This document shows positions 15,278 to 24,545 of a DNA stretch of 33,594 nt, in pieces; the stretch's first letter is position 1, and every line of letters begins with the position of its first letter. A program made the translations under genes and the position numbers. The notes below the pieces were generated by a model. It did no database searches, was not told the DNA's origin, and saw only the letters and a list, made by a program, of their open reading frames with translations. The stretch is from an uncultured Erysipelotrichaceae bacterium. GTDB taxonomy: Bacteria; Bacillota_I; Bacilli_A; Erysipelotrichales; Erysipelotrichaceae. The stretch spans positions 1-33,594 of the forward strand of contig CADABS010000033.1 of NCBI GenBank assembly GCA_902786245.1, written 5' to 3'.

Positions 15278-16159
15278 TCAGTCATGGCTGTTCTTCAGAT
15301 ATGCATCAAATTCATCCGGCGGCAGGGGACGGGAATAATAGTAGCCCTGGATCAGGCTGCCTTTTTCTTTCAGATATGCGGCCTGTTCCGCTGTTTCGAC
15401 ACCTTCCGCAATCACGGTCATGTGCAGATCGGCTGCCATTTCCGTCAGACTGTCAATCAGTGTATTTCCCCGTTCGGTGCCGATCTGATCAATCAGGCTC
15501 TTATCGATTTTCAGAATATCATAGGGAATCGCCGCAAGATTGGCATAGGCCGCATAGCCTGCGCCGAAATCATCGATTTCAACATAGAAGCCGTTTTCAT
15601 GGAATGCATGTGCCGCAGCTTCAGCGGTTTCTTTATCTGCGTCCAGTGTTTCTGTCACTTCTACGCTGACACAGCCGTCCGGCAGACCGTACGAACGCAG
15701 GATTTCCGTATACTCACGCACCGTGTTTTCCTGCATGACAGAGAGAACTGACAGATTGACGGAGATCGGAAACAGTTCTTCGCCGGCATCCATTCTCTGC
15801 TTCTGCAGCGCACAGACCGTTTCAAAGACATGTTAATCCAGCTGCACGACCTGACCGCTTTCTTCCAGGGCTGCGATGAAGACGGAAGGGGATATGTATT
15901 CTTCGCCTTCTTTCCAGCGCGAAAGGGCTTCGGCCCCGGCGGTTTCTCCTGTGTCAGGACTGACGATCGGCTGGTACCATACCTGTATTCTGCCGTCTTC
16001 CAGGGCATCCTCAAAGGCACCGGCAATTTCCGTATCCGTGTCAAAATCCCAGTTTTCTGCCGTTCTGCCCGGTACATTGCGTACGATCCAGACGGTTTCA
16101 GCCAGGACAGCGGCAGCCAGAAGGAAGATGATGATTCTGTAAATCCGTATTCTGTTCAT
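15278..16159 (-). pseudogene. Membrane-anchored EAL phosphodiesterase gene with an in-frame stop
   Basis: The reading frame of about 293 codons is interrupted by one TAA (15833-15835) at codon 109. The frame stays open on both sides: ...SGQVVQLD, stop, HVFETVCAL... Most EAL proteins have Tyr at this place (LDYxVF), so TAC/TAT to TAA is the simplest change. Residues 9-27 form a membrane span. EALSRW (77-82), SVNLS, EVTE, DDFGAGY, LKIDKS, AEGVET and QGYYYSRPLP are all intact, so the protein would otherwise hydrolyse cyclic di-GMP. No GGDEF domain is fused to it. GGAG precedes ATG 16159. An internal ATG at 15793 could restart translation, but without the EAL motif. A sequencing error is possible. 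Confidence 0.85.
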
Positions 16160-16210
16160 GCTTGTTCTCCGCAGATAATTTTCTCATAAAACATGTTCCG
16201 TCTGTGCATG

Positions 16211-16244
16211 AAAAAACAGAAGCACTGTTTTCAGGTGCTTCTGT
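16211..16244 (-). terminator. Terminator of the xylBA operon
   Basis: ACAGAAGCAC (16216-16225) and GTGCTTCTGT (16235-16244) form a 10-bp stem. A T-run (A residues 16211-16216) follows on the minus strand. Confidence 0.85.
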
Positions 16245-16260
16245 CAGTCAATGAAATTTG

Positions 16261-17574
16261 TTATTTGAAGAGAATATTGTTGAAGACTGCTTCCAGATAT
16301 TCCTGTCTGCCGCTGCCCGGAAGTTCCGGTGCACCGAGTTTTTCCGCATAGGCGGAAAGCTCTGCCAGCGTTGTCTGATCATTTCTGATCTTCTGTCCGA
16401 GTTCGCCTTCCCAGGAAGAATACTTATCCTTGATGAATGTATCGATGCGTCCGTCTTCGATGATTTCGGCTGCTTTGATCAGACCGAGCGCAAATGCGTC
16501 CATACCCAGGATGAAAGCATAGAACATATCTTCATACGTATAGCTCGGTCTTCTGTTCTTGGCATCGAAGTTGAAGCCGCCGGTCAGTCCGCCGTTCTTG
16601 AGTACTTCATACATGCAGCGGGTGGTCTCATAGACATCGAACGGGAATTCATCGGTATCCCATCCCAGCAGGGTATCGCCCTGGTTGGCATCGATACTGC
16701 CGAGCATGCCGTTGATTGCGCTGATGCGCAGATCATGCTGGAACGTATGTCCGGCCAGTGTTGCATGGTTGGCTTCGATGTTCATCTTGAAGTCCTTGTC
16801 CAGACCGTACTGACGCAGGAAGCCGATGGCCGTTGCCGCATCGAAGTCATACTGATGCTTCATCGGTTCTTTCGGTTTCGGTTCGATATAGAAGTCGCCG
16901 GTAAAGCCGATGGATCTGCCGTAGTCAACAGCCATATGCATCAGCTTCGCGATGTTTTCCTGTTCGAATTTCACATCGGTATTGAGCAGGGTTTCATAGC
17001 CCTCTCTGCCGCCCCAGAATACATAGCCTCTGCCGCCGAGCTTGACGGTGATATCCAGTGCCTTCTTGATCTGGGCTGCCGCAAATGCATAGACATCAAC
17101 GCTGTTGGTGGAGCCGGCACCGTTCATGAAACGGGGATTGGAGAACATATTGGCAGTTCCCCAGAGGCACTTGATATCTGTACCCTGCATCTTTTCCAGG
17201 ATATAGTCGCTGATTTCATCCAGTCTGCGGTTTGTTTCCTTGATATCATCCGCTTCCGGAACCAGGTCGACATCATGGAAACAGAAGTACTTGATTCCGA
17301 GTTTCTGCATGAATTCAAAGCCGGCATCGACCTTTGCCTTTGCATGTTCCATGGTTCCTTTTTCACAGCCGAAGGATTTATCGGCAGTGTCGCGGCCGAA
17401 CATATCCGTGCCGGCTGCGCCGAGGTTGTGCCACCATGCCATGGCGAAGGGCAGATGTTCGCTCATCTTTTTGCCCATGATCACGCGGTCGGCGTCATAG
17501 TACTTGAAAGCCAGGGGATTGGTGGATGCAGGTCCTTCGTAAGGGATGGTTCCGATGTTTTTGAAAATGCTCAT
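16261..17574 (-). CDS. xylA: Xylose isomerase
   Basis: A 437-residue cytoplasmic TIM-barrel enzyme that interconverts D-xylose and D-xylulose with two divalent metal ions. Catalytic and metal residues are all present: His100 and Asp103 (FCFHDVD), Glu231 and Lys233 (IEPKPKEP), Glu267 and His270 ([11 protein letters not shown]), Asp295, Asp306 and Asp308 ([19 protein letters not shown]). The length fits class II isomerases of Bacillota. It starts 4 nt after the xylB stop, with AGGAGG at the end of xylB, so the two are co-translated. It should be induced by xylose, probably through the divergent AraC-type regulator. Confidence 0.98.
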   Translation of the reverse strand: MSIFKNIGTIPYEGPASTNPLAFKYYDADRVIMGKKMSEHLPFAMAWWHNLGAAGTDMFGRDTADKSFGCEKGTMEHAKAKVDAGFEFMQKLGIKYFCFHDVDLVPEADDIKETNRRLDEISDYILEKMQGTDIKCLWGTANMFSNPRFMNGAGSTNSVDVYAFAAAQIKKALDITVKLGGRGYVFWGGREGYETLLNTDVKFEQENIAKLMHMAVDYGRSIGFTGDFYIEPKPKEPMKHQYDFDAATAIGFLRQYGLDKDFKMNIEANHATLAGHTFQHDLRISAINGMLGSIDANQGDTLLGWDTDEFPFDVYETTRCMYEVLKNGGLTGGFNFDAKNRRPSYTYEDMFYAFILGMDAFALGLIKAAEIIEDGRIDTFIKDKYSSWEGELGQKIRNDQTTLAELSAYAEKLGAPELPGSGRQEYLEAVFNNILFK

Positions 17575-17578
17575 GATA

Positions 17579-19051
17579 TTATTCCTCCTTCATATTTCTG
17601 AATATTTCTTTCAGTGCCGGATACATCTGCCGGAAGATCCGGTACTTCTTTTCATATTTTTCTGCCAGAACGGGATCAGGCTGGATTGTTTCCCGGATAC
17701 GGCAGAATGTATCTGCGCATGTCTGCAGATCCGGGAACCGGCCGATGCCGGTCATTGCCAGCATGGCAGCGCCGTAGCCCGGTCCTTCTTCGGTCACCGG
17801 AAGATCGATGGAAAGATTCAGGACATTGGCCAGGATCTTCTGCCAGAGCTTTGACTTTGCCCCGCCCCCGCACAGGCAGGAACGCTGAATATCGATGCCC
17901 AGGGATCTGGCGACTTCCACGGAATCCCGGATGGCAAAGGCTACGCCTTCAAATACCGCCTGGATCATATCCGCATCGGTGGTGCCCATATGCATGCCGA
18001 TAAAGCAGGCCCGGGCATTTTCATCATTCAGCGGACTTCTTTCACCCATCAGATAGGGCAGGAAATAAACAGCGTTGTTTCCAAGGGCATCTGCCGGGAT
18101 CTGCTTCTGGATCGCATCGAAGTCCGAACGGTGCAGGATTTCCTCCATGAACCATTTATTGCAGGAAGCAGCGCTGAGCATGCATCCCATCAGATGGTAC
18201 CTGCCGCTGGCATGGGCAAAGGCATGCAGGGCATTGTTGGGATCCAGAGAGAAGCGGTCGGCGGAAAGGAATACCGTACCGCTGGTACCCAGGGAAATAT
18301 TGCATGCCCCGTCTTTGATCGTATTGGTTCCGATGGCTGCGGCCGCATTGTCGCCCGCACCTGCCGCTACCGGGATGCCATGCAGGAAGGGTATTTCCAG
18401 AGATGAAACCGTTCCTGCAATGTCATAGCTTTCAAACAGCTGCGGCAGCCATTTTTCCTTGACGCTGCAGATCTCACACATTTCCTTTGACCAGCATTTA
18501 TTCTTTACATCGAGCAGCAGCATGCCGCTGGCATCGCTGTAATCCGTGCAGTGCACACCGGTCAGCTTATAGTTGATATAGTCCTTCGGCAGCATGATCT
18601 TTGCGATCCTTGCAAAGTTTTCCGGTTCATTGTCTCTGACCCAGAGAATCTTCGGTGCGGTAAATCCGGCAAAGGCGATATTGGCGGTATATGCGCTCAG
18701 TCTGTCTTTGCCGATCACGGTGTTGAGCCATTCCGTCTCCTTTGCGGTGCGTCCGTCATTCCAGAGAATGCAGGGACGGATCACCTGATCGTTTTCATCC
18801 AGCAGGACCAGACCGTGCATCTGGCCGCCGCAGGCAATTCCTTTGACTTCGGTGAAATCAATCTCCGCTGTCAGTTCGCGCAGACCGCTGAGAACGCCTT
18901 CCCACCAGTCTTCCGGATTCTGTTCCGACCAGCCGTTCTTCGGAAAGTACAGGGGATAATCTTTCGATACGGTTTTGTGAATGGTACCGCTTTCATCGAC
19001 AAACAGAAGCTTGACGGATGACGTGCCAAGGTCAATTCCGATACAGAACAT
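17579..19051 (-). CDS. xylB: Xylulokinase
   Basis: A 490-residue FGGY-family sugar kinase that phosphorylates D-xylulose to xylulose 5-phosphate for the pentose phosphate pathway. The N terminus has the ATP-binding [10 protein letters not shown] (residues 4-13). [12 protein letters not shown] lies near residues 74-85. The C-terminal domain has the FGGY signature region (MGERSPLN, then [16 protein letters not shown]) and the adenosine-binding CGGGAKS. AAGGAG precedes ATG 19051. It is the first gene of the xylBA operon and faces the AraC-type gene. No xylose transporter lies in this window. Confidence 0.96.
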   Translation of the reverse strand: MFCIGIDLGTSSVKLLFVDESGTIHKTVSKDYPLYFPKNGWSEQNPEDWWEGVLSGLRELTAEIDFTEVKGIACGGQMHGLVLLDENDQVIRPCILWNDGRTAKETEWLNTVIGKDRLSAYTANIAFAGFTAPKILWVRDNEPENFARIAKIMLPKDYINYKLTGVHCTDYSDASGMLLLDVKNKCWSKEMCEICSVKEKWLPQLFESYDIAGTVSSLEIPFLHGIPVAAGAGDNAAAAIGTNTIKDGACNISLGTSGTVFLSADRFSLDPNNALHAFAHASGRYHLMGCMLSAASCNKWFMEEILHRSDFDAIQKQIPADALGNNAVYFLPYLMGERSPLNDENARACFIGMHMGTTDADMIQAVFEGVAFAIRDSVEVARSLGIDIQRSCLCGGGAKSKLWQKILANVLNLSIDLPVTEEGPGYGAAMLAMTGIGRFPDLQTCADTFCRIRETIQPDPVLAEKYEKKYRIFRQMYPALKEIFRNMKEE

Positions 19052-19102
19052 GATCTTTTTCTCCTTAATAAATACACTTTTATTGTAGAAATGATTCTGT
19101 CA

Positions 19103-19132
19103 CGGGAAAATGATATTCTTATGCCCGGAAAA
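19103..19132. promoter_or_regulatory. Direct repeat, AraC-type operator candidate
   Basis: CGGGAAAA (19103-19110) and CCGGAAAA (19125-19132) are in direct orientation, 22 bp apart start to start, i.e. about two helical turns. This is the usual layout for AraC-family half sites. They lie between xylB and the AraC gene. Confidence 0.45.
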
Positions 19133-19175
19133 CGACTTTCTTGCGATTTTTGAGAATCTGCCGTATGGTACAGAT

Positions 19176-20099
19176 ATGATCGAATATGAAATCGTACGGC
19201 ATGACCGGATCAGAGGTCTGCGGGTGCTTCTCAATACCATCCGGATGCGGGCCATGCATATGCATCATGATATCGAGCTGCTGAATGTGCTGCAGTCGGA
19301 AGGAACCGTCATTGTCCGCAACAGCCGCTATGCGGTGCAGGCAGGGGACTGCATTCTCGTCAATGCCTTTGACCATCACGAGATCCTTTCACCCCATCCT
19401 GACTTTATCCTGCTGATCATCCAGTTTTCCCGCCATCTCACCGATACGTATTTTTCTCTGCACAATATCCGCTTCCGCGATGAAGTACTGAAACAATGCA
19501 TGCCTGAAAATGCTTATCAGGATATGACAAAGACCGTCATGAAACTGGCGGAGCGCTATTTTACTGCGGACAGATACAATGAAACCGGCTGCGTTGCCTG
19601 TCTTTCGGAGATCCTGTATATCCTGCTCCGCCATACCGCCACCGAAGCCGTCAGCGAAGAAGAAAATGCCCGCCGGAAGAAAAATGAACAGCGCATGCGC
19701 AGGATCAGCGAATATATCGAAGCCAATTACCGGGACCAGATCCGGCTGCGGGATATTGCCGAAGCGGAGAATATCACAGAGACCCATCTCTCCCATATCA
19801 TCCGGGAATACTTCGGGGTCAGCTTCCAGGATTATCTGCGCGACAAGCGCCTGGAACATGCCGTGAGGCTGATCGGCAATGAGAATCTGACCCTGGGTGA
19901 TATTGCCGCAAGGAGCGGTTTTTCCGAACTGAAATATATGACCGCTGCCTTCCGCGATGCCTTCGGGATGTCTCCCTCTGCCTACCGGAAACAGGCACCG
20001 CCTGCAGACGGAGAATCCGATATCAGAACACCCTATGAACATATATACAGTGAAAAAGAAGCTCTGCAGATTGTCCGTGCAGTTACACAGAACAGATAA
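19176..20099 (+). CDS. AraC family transcriptional regulator, probable xylose regulator
   Basis: If started at ATG 19176, a protein of 307 residues. An in-frame ATG at 19110 would add 22 residues but lies in the operator-like repeat and also lacks a good ribosome site. A TTGCGA-17 nt-TATGGT promoter just before 19176 would give a nearly leaderless mRNA. The N-terminal half is a cupin-like sensor (HHDIELLNVLQSEGTVIVRN and GDCILVNAFDHHEI). The C-terminal hundred residues hold two HTH motifs (IRLRDIAEAENITETHLSHIIREYFG; LTLGDIAARSGFSELKYMTAAFRDAFGMSPSAYRK). The position opposite xylBA suggests xylose or an oligosaccharide as effector. The esterase gene follows in the same operon. Confidence 0.85.
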   Translation: MIEYEIVRHDRIRGLRVLLNTIRMRAMHMHHDIELLNVLQSEGTVIVRNSRYAVQAGDCILVNAFDHHEILSPHPDFILLIIQFSRHLTDTYFSLHNIRFRDEVLKQCMPENAYQDMTKTVMKLAERYFTADRYNETGCVACLSEILYILLRHTATEAVSEEENARRKKNEQRMRRISEYIEANYRDQIRLRDIAEAENITETHLSHIIREYFGVSFQDYLRDKRLEHAVRLIGNENLTLGDIAARSGFSELKYMTAAFRDAFGMSPSAYRKQAPPADGESDIRTPYEHIYSEKEALQIVRAVTQNR

Positions 20100-20113
20100 A
20101 GGAGATCAAACCT

Positions 20114-20938
20114 ATGGCAGTCATGGATATCAGTTTCTACGCCAACAGTCTGATGCGCAATGTCATGATCAGCGTCATTCTGCCGACTGATAAGAAGACC
20201 GGACTGGGACAGGAAGAAGCACCGCCCAAATTTCCGGTGCTGTATCTTCTGCACGGAATCTTCGGAAACCACCGCAGCTGGATCAACGGTTCCTCCGTAC
20301 AGCCATTGGCAGATGCATACAATGTATGCATTGTCATGCCTTCCGGCGAGAACCGGTTCTACTGCGATTCATCAAAAACCGGGGATTATTTCGGCACCTT
20401 CATCAGCGAAGAACTGCCGCAGTTCATCGGGAGAACTTTCCCGGTATATACAGACCGGGAACATACCTTCCTGGCAGGACTATCCATGGGCGGCTTCGGT
20501 ACGGCCGTCAACGGTCTGAAACACCCGGAAACATTCAGCCGTCTGGGTATCTTTTCAGCAGCCCTGATCAAGGACAGGATCCTGACCTCCAGAAATGAAA
20601 ATGTACAGGATTATCTGACAAAGAAGAACTATGAGACCATATTCGATCTGGACGATGTCAAAGATTTTGAGGGAAGTGTCAATGACTATGATGCCCTGGC
20701 AGAAAGACTGACGGAAAACAGACCGCAGATCTGGATGGCCTGCGGCAATGAAGATTTCCTCTATGATGTCAATGCGGCATATGCAGAGAAACTGAAGAAG
20801 CTCGGCTATGACATCGTCTGGCAGCACTGGCCGGGAAAACACGACTGGACATTCTGGCAGGAATGCATTGAACAGTTCATTCCCTGGCTCCTGAATGCGG
20901 ATGAAGCAGGGGAGCAATCCGCCAGCGCAGGTATATGA
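20114..20938 (+). CDS. Alpha/beta hydrolase, esterase D/CE1-like
   Basis: A 274-residue cytoplasmic serine esterase. LLHGIFGNHRSW (45-56) is the oxyanion region. The nucleophile is Ser124 in GLSMGGFG, with Asp214 (GNEDFLYD) and His243 (GKHDWTFW) completing the triad. The family covers S-formylglutathione hydrolase, tributyrin esterase, and acetyl-xylan or feruloyl esterases. It has no signal peptide, so it would act on imported esters. Its ribosome site (AAGGAG) overlaps the end of the AraC gene. The xylose context favours removal of acetyl groups from xylo-oligosaccharides, which is an inference. Confidence 0.88.
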   Translation: MAVMDISFYANSLMRNVMISVILPTDKKTGLGQEEAPPKFPVLYLLHGIFGNHRSWINGSSVQPLADAYNVCIVMPSGENRFYCDSSKTGDYFGTFISEELPQFIGRTFPVYTDREHTFLAGLSMGGFGTAVNGLKHPETFSRLGIFSAALIKDRILTSRNENVQDYLTKKNYETIFDLDDVKDFEGSVNDYDALAERLTENRPQIWMACGNEDFLYDVNAAYAEKLKKLGYDIVWQHWPGKHDWTFWQECIEQFIPWLLNADEAGEQSASAGI

Positions 20939-20940
20939 AG

Positions 20941-20963
20941 GCATCAGAAATGATGCTTTTTTT
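20941..20963 (+). terminator. Terminator of the araC-type/esterase operon
   Basis: GCATCA-GAAA-TGATGC is followed by seven T residues. Confidence 0.85.
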
Positions 20964-21020
20964 ATGGCACAAATATCTGTACAATGAGGGGCATAGGCAT
21001 ACAGCCGGATGAGGTGGTTT

Positions 21021-22001
21021 ATGAGTATTGCGGATATTGAATTTATCAGAATGTGCAGAGATATTCTGGAAAACGGCACATCGACGGAAGGACAGAAGGT
21101 CCGTCCGCACTGGCCGGACGGAACCCCGGCATATACGATCATGAAATTCGGTGAGATCAACCGCTTCGATCTGCGCGAAGAATTTCCGATGTTGACGCTG
21201 CGGAAGACAGGCATCAAAAGCGCAACCGATGAAGTGCTCTGGATCTGGCAGAAGAAATCCAATAACATTCATGACCTCGGTCCTCATATCTGGGATGAAT
21301 GGGCCGATGAAAACGGCTCCATCGGCAAAGCCTACGGATACCAGATGGGTCTGAAACATTCCTGCAGAGATGTGAAGGACGAAGGCCTTGTCAATGCCTT
21401 CCCGTCATACTATGCATTTGCGGTCAATGAAGAAGGCGAAGAGATCTTCCATGATACGGAAACCGGAAGGATCGCAGCGGTAAAGAAAAACGGCAGATGG
21501 CATATGGACCAGGTCGACAAGGTCATCTATGATCTTAAGAACCAGCCCTTCAGCCGCCGGATCATGACGACGATCTGGAATCCCGAAGACCTGGATGAAA
21601 TGCACCTGCAGCCCTGTGCCTACAGCGTGACATTCGTTGTCAGTCAGGATAAGGGCAAAGAGAAGCTGACCCTGAACATGATCCTCAACCAGCGCTCCCA
21701 GGATGTCCTGGCAGCCTGGGCATGGAATACATGCCAGTATGCTGTTCTCCAGCATATGATTGCGCAGGTATGCGATATGGAAGCCGGCGAATTCGTGCAT
21801 GTGGATGCCAATGCCCATATCTATGCCCCGAATCATATTCCGGCAATCCGGGAACTGATTGAAAGAACACCGCAGCCGGCACCGGAATTCTGTCTCGATC
21901 CAAAGATCCATGATTTCTACCGGTTCACAAAGGACAGCGTTTCCCTGAAGAATTATATTGTGGCGGGTGAACAGATCCGCAACATTGATATCGCAATCTG
22001 A
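21021..22001 (+). CDS. thyA: Thymidylate synthase
   Basis: A 326-residue enzyme. ATG 21021 is chosen because GAGG lies 6 nt upstream; ATG 21009 is inside that site. It methylates dUMP to dTMP with 5,10-methylene-tetrahydrofolate. The nucleophile is Cys199 in LQPCAYSVTF, the dUMP-binding QRSQDVL lies at about 224-230, Asn236 sits in AWNTCQYA, and VDANAHIYAPNH is the C-terminal motif. A family insert occurs at about residues 115-170. The motifs (PCAYS, AWAWNTCQYA) belong to the longer Bacillota type and not to E. coli ThyA. Dihydrofolate reductase follows after 12 nt and recycles the dihydrofolate made. Confidence 0.95.
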   Translation: MSIADIEFIRMCRDILENGTSTEGQKVRPHWPDGTPAYTIMKFGEINRFDLREEFPMLTLRKTGIKSATDEVLWIWQKKSNNIHDLGPHIWDEWADENGSIGKAYGYQMGLKHSCRDVKDEGLVNAFPSYYAFAVNEEGEEIFHDTETGRIAAVKKNGRWHMDQVDKVIYDLKNQPFSRRIMTTIWNPEDLDEMHLQPCAYSVTFVVSQDKGKEKLTLNMILNQRSQDVLAAWAWNTCQYAVLQHMIAQVCDMEAGEFVHVDANAHIYAPNHIPAIRELIERTPQPAPEFCLDPKIHDFYRFTKDSVSLKNYIVAGEQIRNIDIAI

Positions 22002-22013
22002 GGTGATGTACAT

Positions 22014-22499
22014 ATGAAAGCAATCGCAGCCGTCGATCAGAACTGGGCCATTGGAAACAAAGGACAGCTGCTGGTCCATATTCCGGAAGACATGAAAAAC
22101 TTCCGGGCTCTGACAACCGGGAAGACAGTTATCTACGGCCGGAAGACCCTGGAGACATTTCCCCATGCCAAGCCTCTTCCGAAAAGAAGAAATATCATTC
22201 TTTCAAGAAATCCCGCATATACCGTCGAAAACGCAGAGGTCGTTCACAGCATTGATGAACTCAAAGCACTCCTGCCGGAAAATACCGATGACTTCATTGT
22301 CATCGGCGGTGACAGTATCTACCATGCCCTGCTTCCGTTATGCGATACCGCCATTATCACCAAGGTGGAAAACAGCTGGGAAGCAGATGCCTGGTTCGAC
22401 AATCTCGACAAAGATCCCGACTGGCAGTGCACACAGCGCGGAGAAGACAGGGAATATGAAGGACTGATCTTCCACTTTGATACCTACGAGAGAATATGA
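22014..22499 (+). CDS. folA: Dihydrofolate reductase
   Basis: A 161-residue cytoplasmic enzyme that reduces dihydrofolate with NADPH. The N terminus MKAIAAVDQNWAIGNKGQLL is the substrate/NADPH loop. The acid residue is Asp26 in IPEDMKNF, GKTVIYGRKT binds NADPH phosphate, and FIVIGGDSIYHALLP is the conserved GG motif. A clear GAGGTGATG ribosome site precedes it, and it is the second gene of a thyA-folA operon with its own terminator. Nothing suggests a trimethoprim-resistant plasmid type, though resistance cannot be judged by eye. Confidence 0.96.
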   Translation: MKAIAAVDQNWAIGNKGQLLVHIPEDMKNFRALTTGKTVIYGRKTLETFPHAKPLPKRRNIILSRNPAYTVENAEVVHSIDELKALLPENTDDFIVIGGDSIYHALLPLCDTAIITKVENSWEADAWFDNLDKDPDWQCTQRGEDREYEGLIFHFDTYERI

Positions 22500-22500
22500 A

Positions 22501-22521
22501 AACACCGGTGACGGTGTTTTT
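22501..22521 (+). terminator. Terminator of thyA-folA
   Basis: AACACCG and CGGTGTT form a 7-bp stem with a GTGA loop and a TTTT tail. Confidence 0.85.
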
Positions 22522-22533
22522 ATGATGCCTCTG

Positions 22534-22562
22534 TAAAAGAAAAGACCCTGATATACAGGGTC
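22534..22562 (-). terminator. Terminator of the minus-strand short gene
   Basis: GACCCTG (22544-22550) and CAGGGTC (22556-22562) enclose ATATA. The minus strand then reads TTTCTTTTAC. Confidence 0.75.
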
Positions 22563-22575
22563 CCGGAAATAACTG

Positions 22576-22947
22576 CTATCTGGTGATTTCAAACATATAT
22601 TCGTTGATGAAGACAGTCAGCGGTCCGTCTGTGAGCAGATCCTTCTGAATATTGATCAGTCCGCGTGCTTCATACTTCTGGTCCGAAGGCTGATACTCGT
22701 ATTTATCAACATATTCAACACCGGAATTGGTTACGATCGATCCGATTGCCGGATCCGAACCGGCCGCAGAAAGCATCCAGTCTTCGCCTGCTTTCCTGAA
22801 GACAGTCATTGCATTGATAACCGTCTGACTGTTATTGAGCAGAGCTGTGTTTGCATGGAACAGCATGGAAACTTCCTTCGGTGCAGAACCGGTATACTGA
22901 TATTCAATCGCATAATACAGAAGCTGACTGTCCGTTCTTGTCTTCAT
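22576..22947 (-). CDS. Conserved-looking protein of unknown function, possibly frameshifted at its 5' end
   Basis: A 123-residue ORF from ATG 22947, which has no ribosome binding site. The frame stays open for 33 codons upstream without a normal start. Just beyond lies ATG 23050, with AGGG upstream, followed by ACA and a run of seven A residues. Removing one A joins that start to the long frame (MTKNRQYSPVPETGF...), giving about 157 residues. No signal peptide, membrane span or recognised domain is present. The predicted fold is mixed beta (LLYYAIEYQYTG; YVDKYEYQPSDQKYEARGLINIQ). It may be a slippage-controlled gene, a young pseudogene, an assembly error, or the truncated tail of a larger protein. 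Confidence 0.55.
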   Translation of the reverse strand: MKTRTDSQLLYYAIEYQYTGSAPKEVSMLFHANTALLNNSQTVINAMTVFRKAGEDWMLSAAGSDPAIGSIVTNSGVEYVDKYEYQPSDQKYEARGLINIQKDLLTDGPLTVFINEYMFEITR

Positions 22948-23015
22948 GCCGTCGGCGGCAGGCAGAAGGAATGTATCATCCGGTGACGCAGAAACCGCAT
23001 CAATGAATCCGGTTT

Positions 23016-23045
23016 CCGGTACAGGACTGTACTGGCGGTTTTTTT
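23016..23045 (+). terminator. Hairpin plus T7 on the plus strand, uncertain role
   Basis: CCGGTAC (23016-23022) and GTACTGG (23029-23035) pair (one G-U). CGG and seven T follow. No plus-strand gene needs it, and the same T-run is the A7 tract after ATG 23050 on the other strand. Confidence 0.35.
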
Positions 23046-23096
23046 GTCATCGGACCCTTTTACTATACAGCTGTGTACCGGGAAAGGGGTGATACC

Positions 23097-24545
23097 ATGG
23101 CAGAAAACGCAGTGCTGCGGGATTTCTGCAGATATGAAAATTCAGTCAGTACGGTGCCGGAGGAGACGGAAGAATATGAAATGACGCTGGATGATCTGTA
23201 CAGCGCTGTCAATAAGTGTCTGGAAACAGGAAAGGTCAATGACCTGATCGGAAACTGGCTGCTGCCGATGTATGAACTGATCATGGAAAGAAACAAAGTC
23301 TTTCTTTTCCGGGAAGAAAATGATACGGGTCTGCCCGATGCATCATCCGTTCTCCATGAGATCTGGAATGAAATGTCCTGTTCCATGACCCTGGCCGATG
23401 TACAGAATTATCATGACAGGATTGCGCTGTTTTATGAAAATGAAAAGAAACCGCCGATGGAGCGGATCCTGCGCGATGACCAGAAGAAAGACTTTCTGGA
23501 TTTCTGGAAAGACCGGTATGATCAGGCGGATGATACGGTGATTCAGCTCTATAGGAAATACCTGGAAGAGCTCTGTGAAAAAGACGATGCGGATGCGCTG
23601 AAACGGAAGGCATTTGCCTGCTATGGAAACGGCAGCGGATTCTATGCCTGCGACTGGCATACCGCCAGAGACTGTCTGCTGCGCTGGTATGCAAAGACCG
23701 GATCTTCGCTGGCCGGCAATGCCCTGGGCTATATCTATTACTACGGGCGCTGTACAGACGGGGAACCTGAATATGAGCAGGCATTCCGGTGGTTTTCGAT
23801 CGGCGCCGCCGGGGGCTATTACGAATCGCGCTATAAACTCACGGATATGTTCATACAGGGACGCGGCGTGCATAAAAACGACAAAGCAGCCGCTAACATG
23901 ATCCTTGAACTGTATGATCAGATTCTACCGGAATTTCTGCAGGGAAAGGATGACACGCACATGGCGGATATCGCTTTCCGCATGGCTAAGCTGCATATGC
24001 AGGGAATCGATACCGCTGTCAGCTATGAAGCGGCGTATTATTACTGTCTGCAGGCCCGCTATGCCATGGATCTGCGCATGAAGAACGCGCATTTCTTCGG
24101 GGATGATTCCGTGTCCGCAAAGATCAGTCAGATTCAGGATGAACTGGCCTCAAGGCTTGATCTGCGCAGCCGTCACAAGGTATACAGCATGTATACGCTG
24201 TATTACTTTCTGCACTATGCACTGGATGGGAAAAACCGGATCTCGATGAAAATCAGGACAATGAAAAACGGCAGTCTGAAGCTGAAACTGCAGATCCTGC
24301 CGAATGATCTTCTCGCACAGACACAGTATTTTCTGATCACGGTTCCATCTCTGCATTTCTGTGCCCGGATGGAAACGGTGACTGTTTCTGTGAAAGATGT
24401 CAATGAAATCAAAACTGCCGGCAAATCCGATACCATTATATTCAACGAAATCCAGGGGACGCATTTCTATCTCTACGGCGTATGGCAGGCAGAAATCGGC
24501 GGCGTCTTTGAATTCCGGGTATCGGAAAAAATGCGGTCTATCTGA
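23097..24545 (+). CDS. Sel1-like repeat protein
   Basis: A 482-residue soluble protein. ATG 23097 follows AAGGGG at good distance. Residues 1-180 are helical and acidic and not recognised. About residues 205-265 hold Sel1/TPR-like repeats (GNALGYIYYYGRCTDGEPEYEQAFRWFSIGAAGGYYESRYKLTDMFIQGRGVHKNDKAAANMI), and a weaker one lies at about 295-325. The last 90 residues look like a beta-sandwich. Sel1 repeats usually act as protein-binding scaffolds in signalling or stress pathways. Its last 8 nt overlap the convergent RadC-like gene. Confidence 0.75.
   Translation: MAENAVLRDFCRYENSVSTVPEETEEYEMTLDDLYSAVNKCLETGKVNDLIGNWLLPMYELIMERNKVFLFREENDTGLPDASSVLHEIWNEMSCSMTLADVQNYHDRIALFYENEKKPPMERILRDDQKKDFLDFWKDRYDQADDTVIQLYRKYLEELCEKDDADALKRKAFACYGNGSGFYACDWHTARDCLLRWYAKTGSSLAGNALGYIYYYGRCTDGEPEYEQAFRWFSIGAAGGYYESRYKLTDMFIQGRGVHKNDKAAANMILELYDQILPEFLQGKDDTHMADIAFRMAKLHMQGIDTAVSYEAAYYYCLQARYAMDLRMKNAHFFGDDSVSAKISQIQDELASRLDLRSRHKVYSMYTLYYFLHYALDGKNRISMKIRTMKNGSLKLKLQILPNDLLAQTQYFLITVPSLHFCARMETVTVSVKDVNEIKTAGKSDTIIFNEIQGTHFYLYGVWQAEIGGVFEFRVSEKMRSI

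Noticed and set aside
16258-17601. 447-codon plus-strand frame opposite xylA
   Set aside because: It is the antisense frame of a certain xylose isomerase gene, with no ribosome site and a low-complexity shadow composition.
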